From assembly GCA_963965975.1 (NCBI GenBank), contig OZ014420.1, forward strand, positions 2,878,001 to 2,942,000: a stretch of DNA of 64,000 bases, given 5' to 3'. A program made the position numbers and the translations under genes. Below, in pieces: positions 1 through 14,340 of this stretch. Numbering within the stretch: the stretch's first letter is position 1; each line of letters opens with the position of its first letter. The notes beneath the pieces are model-generated. The model did no database searches. It saw only the letters and a list, made by a program, of their open reading frames with translations, and was not told the DNA's origin. Source of the DNA: Xestospongia bergquistia (lineage: Eukaryota; Porifera; Demospongiae; Haplosclerida; Petrosiidae).

Positions 1-2285
1 GCAAACTATCTTATTAAACTGCTAATAGCTGTTTGTTTAGTTAGTGCCATAAAGTCCTTTAGACTGAGCAGTTTACTTTATAAACTTCTCTCACTAGTCT
101 AAACCTACTAAAGTCTTTAACTTAAAGACTTTAGAGCGTTAACGCAAACTAACTTACTAAACTGTTAATAGCTGTTTCTTTTGTTAGTGCCATAAAGTCC
201 TTTAGACTGAGCAGTTTACTTTATACACTACTCTCAATAGCCTAAACCTACTAAAGTCTTTAATTTAAAGAGCTTACAGAGTTAATGCAAACTAACTACC
301 TAAACACTTAATAGCTGTTTATTTAGTTAGTGCCATAAAGTCCTTTAGACTGAGCAGTTTACTTTATTAACTTCTCTATACAGTGTAAACCTTCGAAAGC
401 CTTTAACTCAAAGACTTTAGAGAGTTAATGCAAACTAACTTACTAAACTGTTAATAGCTGTTTACTTATTTAGTGCCATAAAGCCCTTTAGACTGAGCAG
501 TTTACTTTATAAACTTCTCTCAATAGTCTAAACCTTCTAAAGTCTTTAACTTAAAGACTATAGAGCGTTAATGCAAAGTAACTTACTAAACTGTTAATAG
601 CTGTTTATTTATTTAGTGCCATAAAGTCCTTTAGACTGAGGAGTTTACTTTATAGACTTCTCTCAATAGTCTAAACCTTCTAAAGTCTTTAACTTAAAGA
701 CTTTAGAGCGTTAATGCAAAGTAACTTACTAAACTGTTAATAGCTGTTTATTTAGTTAGTGCCATAAAGTCCTTTAGACTGAGCAGTTTACTTTATAAAC
801 TTCTCTCTTTAGTCTAAACCTTCTAAAGTCTTTAACTTAAAGACTTTAGAGCGTTAATGCAAACTTACTTACTAAACTGTTAATAGCTGTTTATTTAGTT
901 AGTGCCATAAAGTCCTTTAGACTGAGCAGTTTACTTTATAAACTTCTCGCAATAGTCTAAGTCTTCTAAAGTCTTTAACTTAAAGACTTTAGAGCGTTAA
1001 TGCAAACTAACTTACTAAACTGTTAATAGCTGTTTATTTAGTTAGTGCCATAAAGTCCTTTAGACTGAGCAGTTTACTTATAAACTTCTCTCAATAGTCT
1101 AAACCTTCAAAAGTCTTTAACTTAAAGACTTTAGAGCGTTAATGCAAACTAACTTACTAAACTTTTAATAGCTTTTTATTTATTTAGTGCCATAAAGTCC
1201 TTTATACTGAGCAGTTTACTTTATAAACTTCTCTCAATAGTCTAAACCTTCTAAAGTCTTTAACTTTAAGACTTTACAGCGTTAATGCAAACTAACTTAC
1301 TAAACTGTTAATAGCTGTTTATTTAGTTAGTGCCATAAAGTCCTTTAGAATGAGCAGTTTACTTTACAAACTTCTCTCAATAGTCTAAATATACTAAAGT
1401 CTTTAACTTAATGACTTTAGAGCGTTAATGCAAACTAACTTACTAAACTGTTAATAGCTGTTTATTTAGTTAGTGCCATAAAGGCCTTTAGACTGAGCAG
1501 TTTACTTTATAAACTTCACTCAATAGTCTAAATCTTCTAAAGTCTTAAACTTAAAGACTTTAGAGCGTAAATGCAAAGTAACTTACTAAACTGTTAGTAG
1601 CTGTTTATTTAGTTAGTGCCATAAAGTCCTTCAGACTGAGCAGTTTACATCATAAAATTCTCTCAATAGTCTAAACCTTCTAAGGTCTTTATCTTAAAGA
1701 CTTTGGAGCGTTAATGCAAACTAACTTAGTAAACTGTTAATAGCTGTTTATTTAGTTAGTGCCATAAAGTCCTTTAGACTGAGCAGTTTACTTTATAAAC
1801 TTCTCTCAATAGTCTAAATATACTGAAGTCTTTAACTTAATGACTTTAGAGCGTTAATGCAAACTAACTTACTAAACTGTTAATAGCTGTTTATTTAGTT
1901 TGTACCATAAAGTCCTTTAGACTGAGCAGTTTACTTTATAAACTTCTCTCAATAGTCTAAACCTTCTAAAGTCTTTAACTTAAAGACTTTAGAGCGTTAA
2001 TGCAAAGTAACTTACTAAACTGTTAATAGCTGTTTATTTAGTTGGTGCCATAAAGCCCTTTAGACTGAGCAGTTTACTTTATAAACTTCTCTCAATAGTC
2101 TAAATGTGCTAAAGTCCTTAACTTAAAGACTTTAGAGCGTTAATGCAAACTAACTTACTAAACTGTTAATAGCTGTTTATTTAGTTAGTGCCATAAAGTC
2201 CTTTAGACTGAGCAGTTTACTTTATAAACTTCTCTCAATAGTCTAAATCTTCTAAAGTCTTTAACTTAAAGACTTTAAAGCGTTA
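1..2285. repeat. Higher-order block H, copy 1 (with A-type extension)
   Basis: The window opens with a variant monomer (ATCTTATTAAACTGCTAATAG, GTTTGTTTAG, CTCACTAGTC) that recurs at 6431, 8003 and 24576, followed each time by the same ordered series of variants (TTTCTTTTGTTAG, AACACTTAATAG, CTATACAGTG, TCGCAATAG, then the AATATACTAAAG/TTAATGAC monomer). From 1 to about 2285 the order follows that of 8003-10729, except for an extra three-monomer duplication in the latter. The block probably continues upstream of the window. Confidence 0.8.
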
Positions 2286-2429
2286 ATGCAAAGTAACTTA
2301 CTAAACTGTTAATAGCTGTTTATTTAGTTAGTGCCATAAAGTCCTTTAGACTGAGCAGTTTACTTTATTAACTTCTCTATACAGTGTAAACCTTCGAAAG
2401 CCTTTAACTCAAAGACTTTAGAGCGTTAA

Positions 2430-5400
2430 TGCAAACTAACTTACTAAACTGTTAATAGCTGTTTATTTAGTTAGTGCCATAAAGGCCTTTAGACTAAGCA
2501 GTTTACTTTATAAACTTCTCTCAATAGTCTAAACCTTCTAAAGTCTTTAACTTAAAGACCTTAGAGCGTTAATGCAAAGTAACTTACTAAACTGTTAATA
2601 GCTGTTTATTTAGTTAGTGCCATAAAGTCCTTTAGACTGAGCAGCTTACTTCATAAAATTCTCTCAATAGTCTAAACCTTCTAAAGTCTTTATCTTAAAG
2701 ACTTTAGTGCGTTAATGCAAACTAACTTACTAAACTGTTAATAGCTCTTTATTTAGTTGGTGCCATAAAGAGCTTTAGACTGAGCAGTTTACTTTACAAA
2801 CTTCTCTCAATAGTCTAAATATACTAAAGTCTTTAACTTAATCACTTTATAGCGGTAATGCAAACTAACTTACTAAACTGTTAATAGCTGTTTATTTAGT
2901 TAGTGCCATAAAGTCCTTTAGACTGAGCAGTTTACTTTATGTACTTCTCTCAATAGTATAAATTTACTAAAGTCCTTAACTTAAAGAGTTTAGAGCGTTA
3001 ATGCAAACTAACTTACTAAAATGTTAATAGCTGTTTATTTAGTTAGTGCCATAAAGGCCTTTAGACTGAGCTGTTTACTTTATAAACTTCTCTCAATAGT
3101 CTAAACCTTCTAAAGTCTTTAACTTAAAGACTTTAGAGCGTTAGTGCAAAGTAACTTACTAAAGTGTTAATAGCTGTTTATTTAGTTAGTTCCATAAAGT
3201 CCTTTAGACTGAGCAGCTTACTTCCTAAAATTCTCTCAATAGTCTAAACCTTCTAAAGTCTTTATCTTAAAGACTTTAGAGCGTTAATGCAAACTAACTT
3301 ACTGAGCTGTTAATAGCTTTTTATTTATTTGGTGCCATAAAGTCCTTTAGACTGAGCAGTTTACTTTATAAACTTCTCTCAATAGTCTAAATATACTAAA
3401 GTCTTTAACTTAATCACTTTATAGCGTTAATGCAAACTAACTTACTAAACTGTTAATAGCTGTTTATTTAGTTAGTGCCATAAAGTCCTTTAGACTGAGC
3501 AGTTTACTTTATAAACTTCTCTCAATAGTCTAAACCTTCTAAAGTCTTTAACTTAAAGACTTTGGAGCGTTAATGCAAACTAACTTACTAAACTGTTAAT
3601 AGCTGTTTAATTAGTTAGGGCCATAAAGTCCTTTAGACTGAGCAGTTTACTTTATAAACTTCTCTCAATAGTCTAAATCTTCTAAAGACTTTAACTTAAA
3701 GACTTTAGAGCGTTAATGCAAACAAACTTACTAAACTGTTAATAGCTGTTTATTTAGTTAGTGCCATAAAGTCCTTTAGACTGAGCAGTTTTCTTTATAA
3801 ACTACTCTCAATAGTCTAAATCTACTAAAGTCTTTAACTAAAAGACTTTAGAGCGTTAATGCAAACTAACTTACTAAACTGTTAATAGCTGTTTATTTAG
3901 TTAGGGCCATAAAGTCCTTTAGAATGAGCAGTTTACTTTATAAACTTCTCTCAATAGTCTAAATCTTCTAAAGTCTTTAACTTAAAGACTTTAGAGCGTT
4001 AATGCAAACTAACTTACTGAACTGTTAATAGCTGTTTATTTAGTTGGTGCCATAAAGTCCTTTAGACTGAGCAGTTTTCTATATAAACTTCTCTCAATAG
4101 TCTAAATCTACTAAAGTCTTCAACAAAAAGACTTTAGAGCGTTAGTGAAACAAACTTACTAAACTGTTAATAGCTGTTTATTTAGTTAGTGCCATAAAGT
4201 CCTTTAAACTGAGCAGTTTACTTTATAAACTTCCCTCAATAGTCTAAACCTTCTAAAGTCTTTAACTTAAAGACTTTAGAGCGTTAATGCAAACTAACTT
4301 ACTAAACAGTTAATAGCTGTTTATTTAGTTAGTGCCATAAAGTCCTTTAGACTGAGCAGTTTACTTTATAAACTTCTCTCAATATTCTAAACCTTCTCAA
4401 GTCTTTAACTTAAAGACTTTAGAGCGTTAATGCAAACTAACTTACTAAACTGTTAATAGCTGTTTATTTTGTTAGTGCCATAAAGTCCTTTAGACTGAGC
4501 AGTTTACTTTATAAACTTCTGTCAATAGTCTAATCCTTTTAAAGTCTTTAACTTAAAGACTTTAGAGCGTTAATGCAAACTAACTTACTAAACTGTTAAT
4601 AGCTGTTTATTTAGTTAACGCCATAAAGTCCTTTAGACTGAGCAGTTTACTTTATAAACTTCTCTAAACAGTCTAAACCTTCGAATGTCTTTAACTCAAA
4701 GACTTTATAGAGTTAATGCAAACTAACTTACTAAACTGTTAATAGCTTGTTATTTAGTTAGTGCCATAAAGCCCTTTAGACTGAGCAGTTTACTTTATAA
4801 ACTTATCTCAATAGTCTAAACCTTCTAAAGTCTTTAACTTAAAGACTTTAGAGCGTTAATGGAAGCTAACTTACTAAACTGTTAATAGCTGTTTATTTAG
4901 TTAGTGCCATAAAGTCCTTTAGACTGAGCAGTTTACTTTATAACCTTCTGTCAATAGTCTAAATCTTCTAATGTCTTTAACTTAAAGAGTTTAGAGCGTT
5001 AATGCAAACTAACTTACTAAACTGTTAATAGCTCTTTATTTAGTTATTGCCATAAAGTCCTTTAGACTGAGCAGTTTACATTATAAACTTCTCTCAATAG
5101 TCTAAACCTACTAAAGTCTTTGATTGAAAGACTTTAGAGCAGTAATGCAAATTAACTTACTAAACTGTTAATAGCTGTTTATTTAGTTAGTGCCATATAG
5201 TCCTTTAGACTAAGCAGTTTACTTTATAAAATTCTCTCAATTGTCTAAACCTTCTAATGTCTTTAACATAAAGACTTTCGAGCATTAATGCAAACTAACT
5301 TACTAAACTGTTAATAGCTGTTTATTTAGTTAGTGCTAGAATTTCCTTTAGACTGAGCAGTTTACTTTATAAACATATCTCAATAGTCTAAGTCTACTGA

Positions 5401-5490
5401 AGTCTTTCATTTAAAGACTTTAGAGCGTTATTACAAAGTAACTTACTAAACTGTTAATAGCTGTTTATTTAGTTAGTGCCATAAAGTCCT
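2430..5490. repeat. Block D, copy 1 (about 3 kb)
   Basis: The ordered marks GCAGCTTACTTC (2641), TTTATGTACTTC with AGTATAAATTTAC (2937), GTTCCATAAAG, GTTAGGGCC, TTTTCTATATAAAC, AACGCCATAAAG, TAGCTTGTTATT, and TAGTGCTAGAATTTCC (5331) all recur in the same order at about 21290-24500. The offset is 18866 bp at the start and 19000 bp at the end, which fits one extra monomer gained and one 11-bp deletion in the distal copy. Confidence 0.85.
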
Positions 5491-6430
5491 TTTGACTGAG
5501 CAGTTTACTTTATAAACTTCTCTCAATAATCTAAACCTTGTAAAGTCTTTAACTTAAAGACTTTAGAGCGTTAATGCAAACTAACTTACTGAACTGTTAA
5601 TAGCTGTTTATTTATTTAGTGCCATAAAGTCCTTTAGACTGAGCAGTTTACTTTATAAACTTCTCTCAATAGTTTAAAACTTCTAAAGTCTTTAACCTAA
5701 AGACTGAAAGCGTTAATGCAAACTAACTTACTAAACTGTTAATAGCTGTTTATTTAGGTAGTGCCATAAAGTCCTTTAGACTGAGCAGTTTACTTTATAA
5801 ACTTCTCTCAATAGTCTAAACCTTCAAAAGTCTTTAACTTAAAGACTTTAGAGCGTTAATGCAAACTAACTTACTAAACTTTTAATAGCTTTTTATTTAT
5901 TTAGTGCCATAAAGTCCTTTGACTGAGCAGTTTACTTTATAAACTTCTCTCAATAGTCTAAACCTTCTAAAGTCTTTAACTTAAAGACTTTAGAGCGTTA
6001 ATGCAAACTAACTTTTAAACTGTTAATAGCTGTTTATTTAGTTAGTGCCATAAAGTCCTTTAGAATGAGCAGTTTACTTTATAAACTTCTCTCAATAGTC
6101 TAAATATACTAAAGTCTTTAACTTAATGACTTTAGAGCGTTAATGCAAAGTAACTCACTAAGCTGTTAATAGCTGTTTATTCAGTTATTGCCATAATGTC
6201 CTTTAGACTGAGCAGTTTGCTTTATAAACTTTTCTAAATAGTCTAAACTTTCTAAAGTCTTTAACTTACAGACTTTACAGCGTTAAAGCAAAGCAACTTA
6301 CTAAACTGTTAATAGCTGTTTATTTAGTTAGTGCCATAAAGTCCTTTAGACTGAGCAGTTTACTTTATAAACTTCTTGAAATAGTCTAAACATTCTAAAG
6401 TCTTTACCTTAAAGACTTTAGAGCGTTAAT

Positions 6431-8002
6431 GCAAACTATCTTATTAAACTGCTAATAGCTGTTTGTTTAGTTAGTGCCATAAAGTCCTTTAGACTGAGCA
6501 GTTTACTTTATAAACTTCTCTCACTAGTCTAAACCTACTAAAGTCTTTAACTTAAAGACTTTAGAGCGTGAACGCAAACTAACTTACTAAACTGTTAATA
6601 GCTGTTTCTTTTGTTAGTGCCATAAAGTCCTTTAGACTGAGCAGTTTACTTTATACACTACTCTCAATAGCCTAAACCTACTAAAGTCTTTAATTTAAAG
6701 AGTTTACAGAGCTAATGCAAACTAACTTACTAAACACTTAATAGCTGTTTATTTAGTTAGTGCCATAGAGTCCTTTAGACTGAGCAGTTTACTTTATTAA
6801 CTTCTCTATACAGTGTAAACCTTCGAAAGCCTTTAACTCAAAGACTTTATAGAGTTAATGCAAACTAACTTACTAAACTGTTAATAGATGTTTACTTAGT
6901 TAGTGCCATAAAGCCCTTTAGACTGAGCAGTTTACTTTATAAACTTCTCTCAATAGTCTAAACCTTCTAAAGTCTTTAACTTAAAGACTTTAGAGCGTTA
7001 ATGCAAAGTAACTTACTAAACTGTTAATAGCTGTTTATTTATTTAGTGCCATAAAGTCCTTTAGACTGAGCAGTTTACTTTATAGACTTCTCTCAATAGT
7101 CTAAACCTTCTAAAGTCTTTAACTTAAAGACTTTAGAGCGTTAATGCAAAGTAACTTACTAAACTGTTAATAGCTGTTTATTTAGTTAGTGCCATAAAGT
7201 CCTTTAGACTGAGCAGTTTACTTTATAAACTTCTCTCAGTAGTCTAAACCTTCTAAAGTCTTTAACTTAAAGTGTTTAGAGCGTTAATGCAAACTAACTT
7301 ACTAAACTGTTAATAGCTGTTTATTTAGTTAGTGCCATAAAGTCCTTTAGACTGAGCAGTTTACTTTATAAACTTCTCGCAATAGTCTAAGTCTTCTAAA
7401 GTCTTTAACTTAAAGACTTTAGAGCGTTAATGCAAACTAACTTACTAAACTGTTAATAGCTGTTTATTTAGTTAGTGCCATAAAGTCCTTTAGACTGAGC
7501 AGTTTACTTTATAAACTTCTCTCAATAGTCTAAACCTTCAAAAGTCTTTAACTTAAAGACTTTAGAGCGTTAATGCAAACTAACTTACTAAACTTTTTAT
7601 AGCTTTTTATTTATTTAGTGCCATAAAGTCCTTTAGACTGAGCAGTTTACTTTATAAACTTCTCTCAATAGTCTCAACCTTCTAAAGTCTTTAACTTAAA
7701 GACTTTAGAGTGTTAATGCAAACTAACTTTTAAACTGTTAATAGCTGTTTATTTAGTTAGTGCCATAAAGTCCTTTAGAATGAGCAGTTTACTTTATAAA
7801 CTTCTCTCAATAGTCTAAATATACTAAAGTCTTTAACTTAATGACTTTAGAGCGTTAATGCAAACTAACTTACTAAACTGTTAATAGCTGTTTATTTAGT
7901 TAGTGCCATAAAGTCCTTTAGACTGAGCAGTTTACTTTATAATCTTCTTGAAATAGTCTAAACATTCTAAAGTCTTTACCTTAAAGACTTTAGAGCGTTA
8001 AT
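6431..8002. repeat. Higher-order block H, copy 2 (11 monomers, 1572 bp)
   Basis: Opens with the same diagnostic monomer as position 1 and is followed directly by another copy at 8003, an exact head-to-tail higher-order repeat of 11 monomers (1573 bp minus one base). Shared private marks include AGAGCGTGAACGC, TACAGAGCTAATGC, CAACCTTCTAAAG with TCTCAACC, and the shortened ACTTTTAAACTG monomer. The last monomer ends with TTCTTGAAATAG and TTACCTTAAAG, which precede the opener at all three internal copies. Confidence 0.85.
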
Positions 8003-10729
8003 GCAAACTATCTTATTAAACTGCTAATAGCTGTTTGTTTAGTTAGTGCCATAAAGTCCTTTAGACTGAGCAGTTTACTTTATAAACTTCTCTCACTAGT
8101 CTAAACCTACTAAAGTCTTTAACTTAAAGACTTTAGAGCGTGAACGCAAACTAACTTACTAAACTGTTAATAGCTGTTTCTTTTGTTAGTGCCATAAAGT
8201 CCTTTAGACTGAGCAGTTTACTTTATACACTACTCTCAATAGCCTAAACCTACTAAAGTCTTTAATTTAAAGAGTTTACAGAGCTAATGCAAACTAACTT
8301 ACTAAACACTTAATAGCTGTTTATTTAGTTAGTGCCATAAAGTCCTTTAGACTGAGCAGTTTACTTTATTAACTTCTCTATACAGTGTAAACCTTCGAAA
8401 GCCTTTAACTCAAAGACTTTAGAGAGTTAATGCAAACTAACTTACTAAACTGTTAATAGCTGTTTACTTAGTTAGTGCCATAAAGCCCTTTAGACTGAGC
8501 AGTTTACTTTATAAACTTCTCTCAATAGTCTAAACCTTCTAAAGTCTTTAACTTAAAGACTTTAGAGCGTTAATGCAAAGTAACTTACTAAACTGGTAAT
8601 AGCTGTTTATTTATTTAGTGCCATAAAGTCCTTTAGACTGAGCAGTTTACTTTATAGACTTCTCTCAATAGTCTAAACCTTCTAAAGTCTTTAACTTAAA
8701 GACTTTAGAGCGTTAATGCAAAGTAACTTACTAAACTGTCAATAGCTGTTTATTTAGTTAGTGCCATAAAGTCCTTTAGACTGAGCAGTTTACTTTATAA
8801 ACTTCTCTCAGTAGTCTAAACCTTCTAAAGTCTTTAACTTAAAGAGTTTAGAGCGTTAATGCAAACTAACTTACTAAACTGTTAATAGCTGTTTATTTAG
8901 TTAGTGCCATAAAGTCCTTTAGACTGAGCAGTTTACTTTATAAACTTCTCGCAATAGTCTAAGTCTTCTAAAGTCTTTAACTTAAAGACTTTAGAGCGTT
9001 AATGCAAACTAACTTACTAAACTGTTAATAGCTGTTTATTTAGTTAGTGCCATAAAGTCCTTTAGACTGAGCAGTTTACTTTATAAACTTCTCTCAATAG
9101 TCTAAACCTTCAAAAGTCTTTAACTTAAAGACTTTAGAGCGTTAATGCAAACTAACTTACTAAACTTTTTATAGCTTTTTATTTATTTAGTGCCATAAAG
9201 TCCTTTAGACTGAGCAGTTTACTTTATAAACTTCTCTCAATAGTCTCAACCTTCTAAAGTCTTTAACTTAAAGACTTTAGAGTGTTAATGCAAACTAACT
9301 TTTAAACTGTTAATAGCTGTTTATTTAGTTAGTGCCATAAAGTCCTTTAGAATGAGCAGTTTACTTTATAAACTTCTCTCAATAGTCTAAATATACTAAA
9401 GTCTTTAACTTAATGACTTTAGAGCGTTAATGCAAACTAACTTACTAAACTGTTAATAGCTGTTTATTTAGTTAGTGCCATAAAGGCCTTTAGACTGAGC
9501 AGTTTACTTTATAAACTTCACTCAATAGTCTAAATCTTCTAAAGTCTTTAACTTAAAGACTTTAGAGCGTAATGCAAAGTAACTTACTAAACTGTTAGTA
9601 GCTGTTTATTTAGTTAGTGCCATAAAGTCCTTTAGACTGAGCAGTTTACTTCATAAAATTCTCTCAATAGTCTAAACCTTCTAAGGTCTTTATCTTAAAG
9701 ACTTTGGAGCGTTAATGCAAACTAACTTAGTAAACTGTTAATAGCTGTTTATTTAGTTAGTGCCATAAAGTCCTTTAGACTGAGCAGTTTACTTTATAAA
9801 CTTCTCTCAATAGTCTAAATATACTGAAGTCTTTAACTTAATGACTTTAGAGGGTTAATGCAAACTAACTTACTAAACTGTTAATAGCTGTTTATTTAGT
9901 TTGTACCATAAAGTCCTTAAGACTGAGCAGGTTACTTTATAAACTTCTCTCAATAGTCTAAACCTTCTAAAGTCTTTAACTTAAAGACTTTAGAGCGTTA
10001 ATGCAAAGTAACTTACTAAACTGTTAGTAGCTGTTTATTTAGTTAGTGCCATAAAGTCCTTTAGACTGAGCAGTTTACTTCATAAAATTCTCTCAATAGT
10101 CTAAACCTTCTAAGGTCTTTATCTTAAAGACTTTAGAGCGTTAATGCAAACTAACTTAGTAAACTGTTAATAGCTGTTTATTTAGTTAGTGCCATAAAGT
10201 CCTTTAGACTGAGCAGTTTACTTTATAAACTTCTCTCAATAGTCTAAATATACTGAAGTCTTTAACTTAATGACTTTAGAGGGTTAATGCAAACTAACTT
10301 ACTAAACTGTTAATAGCTGTTTATTTAGTTTGTACCATAAAGTCCTTAAGACTGAGCAGGTTACTTTATAAACTTCTCTCAATAGTCTAAACCTTCTAAA
10401 GTCTTTAACTTAAAGACTTTAGAGCGTTAATGCAAAGTAACTTACTAAACTGTTAATAGCTGTTTATTTAGTTAGTGCCATAAAGCCCTTTAGACTGAGC
10501 AGTTTACTTTATAAACTTCTCTCAATAGTCTAAATCTGCTAAAGTCCTTAACTTAAAGACTTTAGAGCGTTAATGCAAACTAACTTACTAAACTGTTAAT
10601 AGCTGTTTATTTAGTTAGTGCCATAAAGTCCTTTAGACTGAGCAGTTTACTTTATAAACTTCTGTCAATAGTCTAAATCTTCTAAAGTCTTTAACTTAAA
10701 GTCTTTAGAGCGTTAATGCAAAGTAACTT
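8003..10729. repeat. Higher-order block H, copy 3, extended
   Basis: A tandem copy of 6431-8002 that continues past the 11-monomer unit with the same series seen at about 1430-2285 (AAGGCCTTTAG, TTCACTCAATAG, TTCATAAAATTC, GTTTGTACCATAAAG, TAAATCTGCTAAAG). This combines features of the 1-2285 block and of copy 2, as expected from unequal exchange between sister arrays. Confidence 0.8.
9594..10451. repeat. Local 3-monomer tandem duplication
   Basis: The series GTTAGTAGCTG / TTCATAAAATTC / CTAAGGTC / GAAGTC / AGAGGGTTAATGC / CAGGTTAC begins at 9594 and again at 10023, exactly 429 bp (3 x 143) apart. The corresponding part of the first block (about 1590-2020) has it once. One mark, GACTTTGGAGCG at about 9700, reads GACTTTAGAGCG in the second copy, so the copies have begun to diverge. 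Confidence 0.85.
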
Positions 10730-12899
10730 ACTAAACTGTTAATAGCTGTTTATTTAGTTAGTGCCATAAAGTCCTTTAGACTGAGCAGTTTACTATATAA
10801 ACTTCTCTCAATAGTCTAAATCTAGTAAAGTCTTTAACAAAAGACTTTATAGCGTTAATGCAAACTAACTTACTAAACTGTTAATAGCTGTTTATTTAGT
10901 TAGTGCCATAAAGTCCTTTAGACTGAGCAGTTTACTTTATAAACTTCTCTCAACAGTCTAAACCTTCTAAAGTCTTTAACTTAAAGACTTTAGAGCGTTA
11001 ATGCAAACTAACTTACTAAACTGTTAATAGCTGTTTATTTAGTTAGTGCCATAAAGTCCTTTAGACTGAGCAGTTTACTTTATAAACTTCCGTCAATAGT
11101 CTAAACCTTCTAAAGTCTTTAACTTAAAGACTTTAGAGCGTTAATGGAAACTAAATTACTAAACTGTTAATAGCTGTTTATTTAGTTAGTGCCATAAAGT
11201 CCTTTAGACTGAGCAGTTTACTTTATGAACTTCTCTCAATAGTCTAAATCTACTAAAGTCTTTACTTTAAAGACTTTAGAGCGTTAATGCAAAGTAACTT
11301 ACTAAACTGTTAATAGCTGTTTATTTAGTTAGTGCCATAAAGTCCTTTAGACTGAGCAGTTTACTTTCTTAACTACTCTCAATAGTCTAAACCTTCTAAA
11401 GTCTTTAACTTAAAGACTTTAGAGCGTTAATGCAAAGTAACTTACTAAACTGTTAATAGCTTTTTATTTAGTTAGTGCCATAGAGTCCTTTAGACTGAGC
11501 AGTTTACTTTCTTAACTACTCTCAATAGTCTAAACCTTCTAAAGTCTTTAACTTAAAGACTTTAGAGCGTTAATGCAAAGTAACTTACTAAACTGTTGAT
11601 AGCTGTTTATTTAGTTAGTGCCATAAAGTCCTTTAGACTGAGCAGTTTACTTTATAAACTTCTCTCAATAGTCTAAACCTTCTAAAGTCTTTAACTTAAA
11701 GACTTTAGAGCGTTAATGCAAACTAACTTACTAATCTGTTAATAGCTCTTTATTTAGTTAGTGCCATAAAGTCCTTTAGACTGAGCAGTTTACTTTATAA
11801 ACTTCCGTCAATAGTCTAAACCTTCTAAAGTCTTTAACTTAAAGACTTTAGAGCGTTAATGGAAACTAAATTACTAAACTGTTAATAGCTGTTTATTTAG
11901 TTAGTGCCATAAAGTCCATTAGACTGAGCAGTTTACTTTATAAACTTCTCTCAATAGTCTAAATCTACTAAAGTCTTTACTTTAAAGACTTTAGAGCGTT
12001 AATGCAAACTAACTTACTAAACTGTTCATAGCTGTTTATTTAGTTATTGCCATAAAGTCCTTTAGACTTAGCAGTTTACATTATAAACTTCTCTCAATAG
12101 TCTAAACCTACTAAAGTCTTTAATTGAAAGACTTTAGAGCGTTAATGCAAACTAACTTACTAAACTGTTAATAGCTGTTTATTTATTTAGTGCCATAAAG
12201 TCCTTTAGACTGAGCAGTTTACTTTATAAACTTCTATCAATAGTCTAAACCTTCTAAAGTCTTTAGCTTAAGGACTTTAGAGCGTTAATGCACAGTAACT
12301 TACTAAACTGTTAATAGCTGTTTATTTAGTTAGTGCCATAAAGTCCTTTAGACTGAGCTGTTTACTTTATAAACTTCTATAAACAGTCTAAACCTTCTAA
12401 AGTCTTTAACTCAAAGAATCTATAGAAATAATGCAAACCAATTTACTAAACTGTTAATAGCTGTTTATTTAGTTGGTGCCATAAAGCCCTTTAGACTGAG
12501 CCGTTTACTTTATATACTTCTCTCAATAGTCTAAACCTTCTAAAGTCTTTAACTTATAGACTTTAGAGCGTTAATGCAAACTAACTTACTAAACTGTTAA
12601 TAGCTGTTTATTTAGTTAGTGCCATAAAGTCCTTTAGACTGAGCAGTTTACTTTATACACTTCTCTCAATCGTCTAAATCTACTAAAGTCTTTACTTTAA
12701 AGACTTTAGAGCGGTAATGCAAACTAACTTACTAAACTGTTAATAGCTGTTTATTTAGTTAGTGCCATAAAGTCCTTTAGACTGAGCAGTTTACTTTATA
12801 AACTTCTCTCAATAGTCTAAACTTCTAAAGTCTTTAACTTAAAGACTTTAGAGCGTTAATGCAAACTAACTTACTAAACTGTTAATAGCTGTTTATTTA

Positions 12900-14340
12900 G
12901 TTAGTGCCATGAAGTCCTTTAGACTGAGCAGTGTACTTTCTTAACTACTCTCAATAGTCTAAACCTTCTAAAGTCTTTAACTTAAAGACTTTAGAGCGTT
13001 AATGCAAAGTAACTTACTAAACTGTTGATAGCTGTTTATTTAGTTAGTGCCATAAAGTCCTTTAGACTGAGCATTTTACTTTATAAACTTCCCTCAATAG
13101 TCTAAACCTTCTAAAGTCTTTAACTTAAAGACTTTAGAGCGTTAATGCAAACTAACTTACTAAACTGTTAATAGCTGTTTATTTATTTAGTGCCATAAAG
13201 TCCTTTAGACTGAGCAGTTTACTTTATAAACTTCTCTCAATAGTCTAAACCATCTAAAGTCTTTAACTTAAAGACTTTAGAGCGTTAATGCAAACTAACT
13301 TACTAATCTGTTAATAGCTCTTTATTTAGTTAGTGCCATAAAGTCCTTTAGACAGAGCACTTTACTTTATAAACTTCTCTCAATAGTCTAAGTCTTCTAA
13401 AGTCTTTAACTTAAAGACTTTAGAGCGTTAATGCAAACTAACTTAGTAAACTGTTAATAGCTGTTTATTTAGTTAGTGCCATAAAGTCCTTTAGACTGAG
13501 CAGTTTACATTATAAACTTCTCTCAATAGTCTAAACCTTCTAAAGTCTTTAACTTAAAGACTTTAGAGCGTTAATGCAAAGTAACTTACTAAACTGTTAA
13601 TAGCTGTTTATTTAGTTAGTGCCATGAAGTCCTTTAGACTGAGCAGTTTACTTTCTTAACAACTCTCAATAGTCTAAACCTTCTAAAGTCTTTAACTTAA
13701 AGACTTTAGAGCGTTAATGCAAAGTAACTTACTAAACTGTTGATAGCTGTTTATTTAGTTAGTGCCATAAAGTCCTTTAGACTGAGCATTTTACTTTATA
13801 AACTTCCATCAATAGTCTAAACCTTCTAAAGTCTTTAACTTAAAGACTTTAGAGCGTTAATGCAAACTAACTTACTAAACTGTTAATAGCTGTTTATTTA
13901 TTTAGTGTGATAAAGTCCTTTAGACTGAGCAGTTTACTTTATAAACTTCTCTGAATAGTCTAAACCATCTAAAGTCTTTAAATTAAAGACTTTAGAGCGT
14001 TAATGCAAACTAACTTACTAATCTGTTAATGGCTCTTTATTTAGTTAGTGCCATAAAGTCCTTTAGACAGAGCACTTTACTTTATAAACTTCTCTCAATA
14101 GTCTAAGTCTTCTAAAGTCTTTAACTTAAAGACTTTAGAGCGTTAATGCAAACTAACTTACTAAACTGTTAATAGCTGTTTATTTAGTTAGTGCCATAAA
14201 GTCCTTTAGACTGAGCAGTTTACTTCATAAACTTCTCTCAATAGTCTAAACATCCTAAAGTCTTTAACTTTAAGACTTTAGAGCGTTAATGCAAACTAAC
14301 TTACTAAACTGTTAATAGCTGTTTATTTAGTTATTGCCAT
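12900..14340. repeat. Five-monomer (about 715 bp) higher-order repeat
   Basis: The series GCCATGAAG with TTTCTTAACTACTC, CTGTTGATAG, GAGCATTTTAC with TTCCCTC, TAAACCATC, TAATCTG with GACAGAGCACTTTAC, and CTAAGTCTTC appears twice, about 715 bp apart (5 x 143). The same cassette recurs inside the 12-monomer unit at 16960-20391. A related 5-monomer spacing is seen for TTCCGTCAATAG with GGAAACTAAATTAC at about 11090 and 11805. Confidence 0.7.
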
